The position numbers and the translations under genes are program-made. From NCBI GenBank assembly GCA_003008705.1, contig PDUO01000003.1, positions 752,793 to 816,792 of the forward strand: a stretch of 64,000 nucleotides of DNA. Direction: 5' to 3'. Source of the DNA: Pezicula radicicola. Taxonomy: Eukaryota > Ascomycota > Leotiomycetes > Helotiales > Dermateaceae. The notes beneath the pieces are model-generated. The model was not told the origin of the DNA. It saw only the letters and a list, made by a program, of their open reading frames with translations, and made no database searches. Positions 46,275 to 55,340 of this stretch are shown here, one piece after another (the stretch's first letter is position 1; each line of letters begins with the position of its first letter).

Positions 46275-47379
46275 ATGGACTCTCAATCTGAAGCGACAAT
46301 ACCGTTCTTATCTAGCAATGAGCAAGATTATACAGACAAGGAAGTAGCTTCTGAAGATGATGTTTTCACATCGAAACGGCATGAACGTCGTTACCGTTGG
46401 GGGCCACTTCTATGTTCCATCTGTCTCATCATAATCACCAATATAGCGACATTTTCAATAACGAATTGGAATTGGAAAAGAAACATTGATGGTATCTGCT
46501 CTTTGTATACATCACAAAGCTGGAGTATGTATTCTGTCTGTCGTTTACACAGAAAATTTTGTATCCTTTTACTTAATACAATAATACAGCACCCGTCTTC
46601 GATGAAGTCGATCTGAAATATACAACAACAACTTTCAATGGAACTTTTTTCAAAGAGACAATTTATCGACAGGATCCTAGCCCGGAAGTAGATGATGCGT
46701 GGAGAGCACTTGGAACAGAATGTACGAGCCTTCATCTCAACTCTTCCCTAGATGAAAAGGCTAATATGATCATATAGATACGGCTATACTTGTTCCCCCA
46801 GAAAATGCAGAAAGAGCAAATATTGCTCTTGATCGCTTGAAGCTTGGTGAGGAATATGGAGGACCAGGGTATCCCGCTATTTTTGAAGTTATGCATCAAT
46901 TGCATTGTTTAGTATGTAAACCGCAGTTCATCAAGAGCATATCTGATTAGAATCTTCTTTATATATAGAATCTCCTTCGGAAAAGTAACCACTTATACTA
47001 CGACTACTATTCAAAGTTGGGCCAAGGTCCCTTCAGCAACCCCGACCAGTTAAAACCGCACATAGGTAAATTATCCTCCCTCACTCCCTCCCTTTCCAAT
47101 CCAAAAGTCAACACCTGAAACTAATCAACTAACCATAAATCCGCTATAGGACATTGCCTAGAAAATATCCGACAACAACTCATGTGTACAGCAGATACAG
47201 GTTTACATCCATTCCTCTGGGCTGGTAATCCTCCACATGTATTTCCTGATTTCAACCGCGAGCATAAATGTAAGAATTTTGAGGCTATTAGAGATTTTGC
47301 GGAGAGGCATCAGGGAGGCTTTGATGAGTTAGATATTACTCCTGGGGTTGGGGAATTGGTTTTAAATGAGGTACCGTAG
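46275..47379 (+). CDS. UstYa-family (DUF3328) oxidase B
   Basis: Exons 46275-46524, 46590-46721, 46778-46911, 46969-47065 and 47150-47379 give 280 aa. A cytosolic N-terminus of about 42 residues, then one membrane span (43-62), a luminal domain with FFKETIYRQDPSPEVDDAW, and both HxxHC motifs: HQLHC (167-171) and HIGHC followed by LENIRQ (203-213), then MCTADTGLHPF. This is the canonical form of the family, closer to the standard motif than oxidase A. It is transcribed in the same direction as the precursor, 0.9 kb downstream. Two different UstYa-family members in one locus suggest two oxidative steps or a heteromer on the Tyr-containing core (inference from the ustiloxin-type pathway). Confidence 0.92.
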
Positions 47380-48629
47380 GCTTTTTTGATAAATACGTAT
47401 GATTTTCTGTATTTAATGGAATCATGGAAAGTAGTTTCAATTCCTTTTCTATGGGATTCATTTTGCGGCTTCACAGTACCCGATTAGATTTAGTTATAAT
47501 GTGTTAGGCCTTTGCTACTTTAAGGTTGATAAGAACTTGGATAGTAGCTAGCTACTGCAGCAAATTAACTAAATGAATAACTTGAATAACTCAATTTAAG
47601 TGACTAATTCAACCCAATGCCTAAGTAAACCATCCAAAGCAATTAACCTCCCTAAACCCAACCCCACAAATCCTCAATACCAAAGACTAGATACCTATAC
47701 CTAGCCACATGACCAAAATCCCAACTTAAACCCCTAAAACCCAAACCAACTACATACCTAGCCCTCAAAACCACAACTCAAAACCAGCATCCTCTACATA
47801 ATACTCCCAACTCTCTACAAAAAAATCTCGAAAAAAATAATCCAATCTCCCTCATCACGTGTACCAAGAGTTAAAATTTCCAGGTTTATTGAATATTTGT
47901 TGCACATCTTCAGCGGGAAGATGCATCAAAGATATCATCATGTGACTTACTAAGAATTTAAAAGCAAAAATTAAAAATAGGATATCACGAGGCTTTTGTT
48001 GCATATCGTAATGCTCTGATCAATAAGGCCATCCCAAATAGTCTGATCGTTTAACCCTTCTTATTGGCTACCTTACGGCTTGGGGGAGGGAGAAGTTTTG
48101 TTGCATATCGCAATTTTGGGCAGAGGAAAAAGAATGTGAGGTGGTTTTTTTAATATGTAGGTCATGTGATTGTTTCCTTTTTGCTCTACAGTAAGTTGAC
48201 TCATTTTTGCACTGTTGCAAACTAATATCTATTTTTGTTCTGTGGGCTTTATTTGTGTTGTCTTGCTTCCTGTAACTAGTGGATAGTGAGTATAAATTCC
48301 TTATGGTTCTACCTGAATTCCAACATGTGTATACTCGCCAAGCTAGTAGTAAACCTTTCTAGTTAACAGTTCGCTCTAAGAGCTTATAGTTATTTAGAGA
48401 TCAACCGATAGAAGGCATTAAGAATGGTAAGAACGGGTCAACGGAAGTGATGGCTACTATAGTCACAAGAGACATTGATCATATTCCACGGTAATGTGAA
48501 ATTCCTTTTTTTTATATACATTAGTTTCTCCTTAGTACACTTTGATAAACGGATGAATATCAGCTACCTGATAAACCATGTTTCAGAATATCAGCTCTCC
48601 TTCATTTAATCACGGATTGAAGATTGAAT
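47380..48629. other. Intergenic between convergent genes
   Basis: No gene. Degenerate 18-bp-repeat units lie at 47568-47620, and two direct copies of TTTTGTTGCATATCG at 47994-48008 and 48096-48110, each with a TCATGTGA word within about 60 bp. Confidence 0.5.
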
Positions 48630-50848
48630 TTACAAGGAACCCCAGTCACCCATAATATCTCGCCAAAAAGTATCATCGTTTAGCTCGCCAAAGTTATACT
48701 GAATGGCTGGAACTTCTGGGTTTTCAGGGCCTGTGCGATTGAAAGGATGGTCATCGAGTACCGGAATCGGAGATGCAGCAGTTCCACTCTGTGTAGCTTG
48801 AGGAGTCACTAATTTAGATTCGTACCACATCTTCAACCGTTGTACCCGCTGCGCATAGGCATTCCACCTGCACATCGGCTGGTGATAAGGATCCTCAGCA
48901 TCCTTTGCCAGTTGGAATTTGACCAGGAACTGATCGAGGATCTCAGAAAAGTGTACGACACTCCGGACATATATCAAGTCCCAACCTGGATCCTTCAGAG
49001 TTGAGAGTTTTGAAAGAACTAGAATCGCATGCATCGTTTGAACCCACATGACAAAGGGAAAGTTTCGATACTCTACTATTGGGAGTTCGAGGAATGTGGT
49101 GATAAGTTGTTTTGCTGAAAGCATACAAGAATGTAGAATGTCGGTCCGTCCGAGTGCAAAGGAACCATATGTAGCATGCCCGGCGCCTTCGCAAAGTGCA
49201 ATCTCATATAAGTGTATTTCATTACTCTGGATATGTATTTGCAAGGAAGCTAGAAAGTCAACATTAGGTGTTATGCCATATTAATCACATATTGGACGTT
49301 GAGAACATACAACTAGTACGAAGCTCGGCGGGGACGAAGTCAGTGAACATTTTGAGCTCTGCCTGATAAGATTGAACGAACATGCCGATAGGAGGTTTCA
49401 TTTCCCAAGAGCGTTCAGGTAGATCATAGGGAAGGCTCTGGGTGACATTCTCAGCGAAATGTTGCAGTCGGACAAGGTGTACCAAATACAAGTCGCTGCG
49501 ATACTCTGGAGATGCCGCTATCACCTTGTAGCTCTCGTCCACGTGTGAGTTATATCGCATAGCTTCCATCTTTTTGAAAGACGAGGAAATTCTACGAGAT
49601 GTGAGTGGAATGGTAAGAAACGTGGATCATCGGCACGAACACAGATGTTAAGTAGAAGCATCCCAGCAAAGCCCTCCTCTCATCTTTAGTACGAATTCCG
49701 AGAATGTCCGGTGCAGACCGATATGAATTGTCAACAGCGGTTTGCATGTTGGTCTGGCGAGGGGCTTTGTTCAACCCAAGATCAATAAGCAAAGAAATAG
49801 CCATTTGCAATAAGTTTGTAATCTGGTTATTATTTTGTGACTGTTGATGAATGTGGTACCTTCAAGCGGTAAGGTCAGTCACAATATAGATTATGTAGAC
49901 TGTAAACATCTTTACAGGGGGCAACAATCACGCACCATGAAATGTAGACAAGAAGACCTTGCAAGAGGTCAAGACTTTTCACGCCTGCAAAAAACATGTG
50001 ATGACTCAAGTATTTCATAATTGCTAAGGTCATTGATTCTTGTTGGAGAACACTCTGCTGAGACGAGAGTCCAATGACACACATGAATAAGAATGGCTTG
50101 GCTTGTTGAAGCCACATGGCATTTACGCCAGCAGGTATAACAACGAAAGGAAAATAGCCAGTCATGACGGTCTGAAATTTTCCCAGAAGGAGGTCAGCGG
50201 CGTCGTAATTGACTTTAAGATCTGGAGGCGGTGGTTGTCCTAGCTGACTTAGTCGTTCTTGGTTCCGAAGAACGTAAGTTTGATAAGAGGCAATAGGAGG
50301 TGGAGGTGGAAATGTCAACGTTACTGGCCCACGCGGCTCAGCAGATCGTTCGGCTGTTGATGAAAGGCTAGACTGAATTGGAGACTGGGAACCTTCCTCA
50401 AGCTCTTCCGGTTCAAGACTTCCAAGTTGCGGCATTGCTCGACGTTGGGTTGCAAGTATATTGGCGAGGTTGGCTACCTTTGCCTCTAACTCGGCTATAT
50501 GACTGAAATTGGCTCCCAATTAGTATTTCTTACCACTGGTAATGGTAGATTCTTAAAATGGTCATCTTACGCTGGTGGCGGTTTTGGCTTAGGCCCAGGA
50601 CGAGTCCTCCTTTCTCTTGCCATACATGGTCTATTATGTCGAATACACCTACCATCCATCACAATTAGCCTCATTTTCACATTTCTAGGTCGAATTTCGC
50701 TCGCTTACCTGTAACAGCTGCCTCCAGCTGGATCTCGAACACACCTCAATCTCAGATGGGAGCAGTCGGCACATGATTTCTGTATACCGAGAACAGGTCC
50801 CTGTGGGGCCTCATTTTGAGGTCCTCCAGGAGTACTATCTCCGTCCAT
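48630..50848 (-). CDS. Zn2Cys6 transcription factor with fungal_trans-type domain
   Basis: Exons 50848-50709, 50648-50571, 50502-49936, 49859-49641, 49591-49311 and 49249-48630 give 634 aa. The binuclear zinc cluster is complete: C-A-D-C near residue 28, then RLRC, CYRC (across intron 1) and the last Cys of HNRPC. A basic, Pro-rich linker (RRTRPGPKPKPPP) and a coiled-coil dimer helix (AELEAKVANLANILATQRR) follow. The middle-homology region includes MAISLLIDLGLNKAP and RRALLGCFYLTSV. No domain suggests anything other than a regulator. As the only regulator beside the RiPP-type genes it is the natural candidate pathway activator (inference). One intron (49592-49640) begins GTTCGT. Confidence 0.9.
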
Positions 50849-51412
50849 GTCCGATTCGCATAGATGATGTTAACCAAGTCGATAGCATGATTTCGTGTGT
50901 GATACGTGATGTGTGATGCGCGTCAAGTCGAAAGACAAGATCCAGTCGCGTCAAATCGTCAACAAATCTCGGAGATGGTGACACCGGCCGGAACCCGATG
51001 CAGAATTGCTTAGTAACTAACATGCGGCTTGGTGCACACCACCCCCACCTCACAATTCACAGTACAACTTCCAGTTAGTTAGACGGAAGGAAATGACAGC
51101 TATCCAAACAGGACCATTTATATCATATGAGCAATCTACAATTCGCAACACTGCCACCTAATTTGAATAGCACATAAACTCATCGAGATTTTCAAACTAG
51201 TGAAGTAACTAAACGCTAAGTCAGTTAGTTATTCAAGCCTAGTAAGTTAATCAAAACCCATCGAGGCACTTGAGCTATCACAATAACTCCTAGTTCGCCA
51301 AGAGATTCATAAAAAGAATAGCCTATGTGCATTGGTTTCGAAATAAATATATACAAAGAACTCGAGAAGAACGTCTCCTCAACGACTCTCCTCTTAAGAC
51401 GCTCCCAGCCAC
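50849..51412. other. Intergenic
   Basis: Upstream of the regulator and downstream of the xylanase. Weak 18-bp-repeat copies at about 51196-51260. Nothing else. Confidence 0.45.
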
Positions 51413-52654
51413 TCACAAGCACTGACTGTAATAAGCATTCGAGTATGTGCAAGTGGTCCCAGAAACACAAGTAGTACTTCCTGTGTATCCAATACCGCCA
51501 CACTGTCCCCACTTAGCAACGCTAGTTCCAGTCGATGTAGCAGTTGCCGAAGCACTAGTACTGGTAGCAGAGGCTGTTGCCGTTGCAGAACCGCCGAGGG
51601 CAGCGACAACTGAGTAGTAGGCGGGGTGAAGCGTGTAGTCGTCATACCAAAGACAGGCATCTCCTTGTCCCGAGAAAGTGGATGGAACCCAGGAGTATTT
51701 GTCTGTAAAATCCCATACAGTCACACCAACGCAGCCGGGAATTACAGCAAGGCATGCAGAAACGGTGTTGGCGTAATCGGTACCTTGTTGGACGAGACCA
51801 GCGTCGGTTGGTGGCAAGCTGGAAAAGCGAACGTCGAGTTCAGTGTACGCGACTTCAACGCCGGCATTGATAAATGTTTGGAGGTTGGAAGTCTGAGTAG
51901 AAAGACTAGGTGTCGATCCAACAATGAAATGCCCCTGTAATCCCACACCATCAATTTTGATACCCCTTGCCTTCAACGAAGTAACTAGGTTGAGGGCAGC
52001 AGTTGCTTTGGCGCCCGAGTACTCAATGTTGTAGTCATTGTAGTAAAGCTTTACGTCAGAGTCGTAAAGTGCAGCAGTTTCGAAGGCAATTGGAATGTAT
52101 TCGGGGCCAATGGTATTGTAGAAGACATCGGTCCGATATGTACCATCCTCATTGAAGGCTTCGTTTACCACATCCCAGGCGTAGCATTGCCCTTTATAGT
52201 GGGTGACTTCATTCTGAATGTGGTTCTTAAGGACTGCAATTAGAGTCTCGTTCGTCCATGTTCCGGAGGTAACTGATTGCTCTTAGTTTCTAGTGTTTGA
52301 ATTGTTAGAAGGCAACATCTTACCCCAGCTTGGAAGCTGGTTATACCAGCAGAGATTATGGCACCTCAGTAGCTGCGAGTTGTCGGCAGCGAATGAAGTG
52401 ATGACGTCTCCCTTCGTATAGGAGAAGGTATTCTGAGTTGGCTCAATAGTATCCCATTTTTGGGAATTGCCCGGCGTGATCTGCCCGAATTGGGAAGTGT
52501 TTGAGAGGATCGAAGTGTAGGTAGTATCGGTTAATTCGCTGTTGTCTGTTGCGGAACCAAAATATTTCAATCCTTTTGCAACGGCAAGTTCATTGAGTTG
52601 TGCGAAAGAAAATGGTAGTAGCGCAGCCACTGAGACAAGAGTTGAAATGTACAT
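51413..52654 (-). CDS. Secreted GH10 endo-beta-1,4-xylanase with C-terminal CBM1
   Basis: Exons 52654-52324 and 52272-51413 (intron 51 nt) give 396 aa. The signal peptide is [18 protein letters not shown]. In the GH10 barrel I see [12 protein letters not shown], the acid/base Glu in [10 protein letters not shown] (E148) and the nucleophile in YTELDVR (E256), then [14 protein letters not shown]. An Ala/Thr/Ser linker of about 30 residues leads to a cellulose-binding CBM1 ([11 protein letters not shown]... to the final QCL) with four Cys. It cleaves plant xylan outside the cell. Usually induced by xylose or xylan and carbon-repressed; sites not checked. It fits a plant-degrading lifestyle. Confidence 0.95.
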
Positions 52655-53460
52655 GGCGAAGTTAGAAGTGAAAGAGAGTATAGACCAAGAAGACAAGACT
52701 GCTAGTAGTTGGAATGAGTGGGTGCTGGCTGAGAAACTAAAAGTTCGGACGAAGATGAGAACGTCATAATCTTTATAATGCTTGATACTCCACACCAAGT
52801 CCACCCTGGCTATACGGTAAACATTTGACCGGTAAATTAAAGACGTTTTAGATTAACCATAAATGAATCCGCGTACTTTGAACATCGGACGAACCATCCT
52901 TTCCGCCACGAAGGAGTTGTGTGGACGGAACATTCTTTTTCACATCCACGTTCTCACGACCTTGCAAGAGAGTTTTGGCTGTATTCAATAAACTAAGGAT
53001 TAATATTACCCCAAGCAATAGCATTAACGTCGGAGTAGGATTTGTTTCAATTCGAATGCTGGTTGGCTAACCGAGCTATGTTTTATATTGAGTATCGCTC
53101 CGCTCCGATAGATCTCGTTTATCTGAGCCCCTGAAGATGTGGAGAGGATACCTTGGATTTTGCCGCTTTCAGCCCGTATTTGGTTCCAGCGAACCAGAGT
53201 CGTCCGTTTTGTTGCACGATGTACCGTTGATTCCGGCCCGCACCGCCTGAATGTGGAAGAAGAGAAGTTTACATGGCCATGTGGCAGCCCAAAGATGGAT
53301 AAATGAAGCCTGTGTGACCGTGAAAATCAAGTTGACCTGAAGGTGGTGTGTTCCAGAAATCGAAATGAGGGGTAATTGGTATCCCGTTATGCCGCGGTCG
53401 AGTTTAGTAAAATCAAGCTTTCTTTATTAAAACCACTATTTGAAGTTAGTGGTTGCACCG
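52655..53460. other. Intergenic, xylanase promoter
   Basis: Upstream region of the xylanase and 3' region of the next leftward gene. No further gene recognised. Confidence 0.5.
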
Positions 53461-54141
53461 TCAATCTAGAGGCGAAGCAATGTGGCACTGAAGCAAGCAA
53501 TATATAAGAAGCCATTGAGTTCTTTGGATGGGAAACACTTTCACAAAGATATCCACCAAACTTACATATGGGGAATGAGCAGCCCAAGATAAGTCCTGCC
53601 ATCTTGCACCAGCCATGTGCCGATCATCTCCCTGTTCGCGAGCGCTTTCGGTCGAAGATAAAGAATAGTCGCGTGTTCCTGCTGGGCGTGCAGATGACTC
53701 GAGGTTGTGAGTATCATGCGTAGCGGGAGGAGGTTTCATCAAATGGACGACCACGGCAGCAACGATAGCAGAGACGCCGAATACAGTAACACCAACGATA
53801 ATTCCCACTTTTGCTCCCCTGCTAAGAGTACTGATTCCGACGGATTGCGTCGGTTTGGCTGACGGCGTAACAGCTGGACTTGATGTGTTTGTCAACGTAG
53901 AGCTTGGTGTTGTTGTAGAGGAGGTGAATAATGTTGTTGGAGCCAATGGCGAAGACTGTCCAGACGCCGTTGAGGTCGTTGTAGATACATCTTTTGATGT
54001 AGTGGAAGAAAAGTTCGTGGAAGTTGGTAATGACGTTGACAAAGTTGCTTGTTGCAAAGCAATCGTCGATGTGCAAGATCCCACAGCGCAGATGAAAGCA
54101 CAGATAAAAATGGGATATCGACAGAAACTAGAGAGCAACAT
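53461..54141 (-). CDS. Ser/Thr-rich single-pass membrane protein
   Basis: Frame from ATG 54141 (MLLSSFCRYPIFICAFICAVGSC, signal peptide). An extracellular Ser/Thr/Pro-rich stalk of about 110 residues, likely O-glycosylated, then a transmembrane helix (VGIIVGVTVFGVSAIVAAVVVHLM) and a short charged tail. This layout is common in fungal surface sensors or mucin-like anchors, but no WSC or other sensor domain is present. A possible 78-nt intron (53565-53488, GTAAGT...TTCAG) keeps the frame, so the last residues are uncertain. Not recognised beyond this. Confidence 0.6.
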   Translation of the reverse strand: MLLSSFCRYPIFICAFICAVGSCTSTIALQQATLSTSLPTSTNFSSTTSKDVSTTTSTASGQSSPLAPTTLFTSSTTTPSSTLTNTSSPAVTPSAKPTQSVGISTLSRGAKVGIIVGVTVFGVSAIVAAVVVHLMKPPPATHDTHNLESSARPAGTRDYSLSSTESAREQGDDRHMAGARWQDLSWAAHSPYVSLVDIFVKVFPIQRTQWLLIYCLLQCHIASPLD

Positions 54142-55340
54142 TTTTGATATATACTTGAGAATCAAAGCAAGACTTCGAAGCTGAGATACGGTAGCATCTT
54201 CAAAAGAGTTGAGAATGGCAATTATAAGCCACTTGGCGTAACAGTTTTCCCAGCGTCGTATAGCACTTACAATCGAGACTGGCACAATAACTTACAACTG
54301 GGCTATGATATTGCTATCTCTGAGAATCGGTGCTTGTAGAGGCCCATTCATCGTGAAACCTTAGATCGGGTATAGTCCATGTAAGATGCAAACCAAGTCA
54401 GATTCCGGGCTTTACAGCTTTGGGCTCTGATAAGCTTCGCGGTTGGAATCGTGGAAGAATCTTAACCAACGGTCTGACGTGCAAACAGCTGGCGCCGTAT
54501 GTGCCGCGGTAGGTGCTGAATCTCACATCAGCGGGTATACCATAGCGAGACTACCGCGACGATGGTCTGACGAGACGATCCCCATGAATAGCTCATTCTG
54601 ACCCAGCTACGAAATTACCGTGGGTTGAATGGTAGGCTATCTGCTGCACATTCCCAAAGATAGATCCCTGAAAACACGCTCATGAACGGCGACCACAGAC
54701 TCTAAACAGAGCGATTGGGGTCCTGGTTTTTCTGGATAGGTAAGATCAGCTGTGACATGCTGCTGGTTGGTAATGTGATTCGTATGGAGGGCGAATGGCA
54801 AAGGCCAGCTAAGAAGTGTTCAGCAAGAATCTACTTCCTCGATTATTATGTTGAGTTGGTTGTAGGAGTTGGAAATCGAAGAAGAAGAAGACCTGGAAGC
54901 AGAATCATCGTGTCATGTGTCAAGCTAGACTGCTTCTGGCCAAGCGGGGGCCACCTCGCTTTGCTCAAAAGATCAACATCAAAAAAGAATATCTATCTCC
55001 TTCTTTCTCCTCATGTGCAAAACAGCAAAAAATTGAACAATGTAAAGGCCCCCTATCAGAATCGAACTAATGACCTCTTCATTTCGCGGCATACGAGTGA
55101 AGCGCTCTACCCCTGAGCCTGTTTTCATATTAGCAACTTCAGTGTTACAGGACACTGGGAAATCGTACTAAGAGGGCTTTTGCACCAGTGGTGTTTGTCA
55201 TGTTTGATTGCATTTCACCATATTTCAATACTTGACCTACCCAAGTCCTCCAAGATAGTTTCCAAACTCATTTGGTTGATGTTCTACTTTGGCAGGAATA
55301 TACCAGACTTTATTTAAATTCAGGACATTATTAATTGCAC
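54142..55340. other. Intergenic with a tRNA-like relic
   Basis: No protein gene supported. Open frames such as 54715-55116 lack motifs and overlap the tRNA-like sequence at 55048-55127. Confidence 0.45.
55048..55127 (-). tRNA. tRNA-Thr(CGU)-like sequence with broken acceptor stem
   Basis: On the minus strand: D arm GCTCAGGGGTAGAGC, anticodon arm CTTCA...TGAAG with loop CTCGTA and a 9-nt insert (TGCCGCGAA) at the normal tRNA-intron site, T arm ATTAGTTCGATTCTGAT, and a 3' acceptor strand AGGGGGC. The 5' acceptor strand should be GCCCCCT but reads TGAAAAC and cannot pair. The body is a good tRNA with anticodon CGU, so this is probably a 5'-replaced pseudogene. Confidence 0.6.

Noticed and set aside
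54715..55116. Open frame of about 130 codons
   Set aside because: It runs through the tRNA-like sequence and has no motif or ATG-initiated conserved region.
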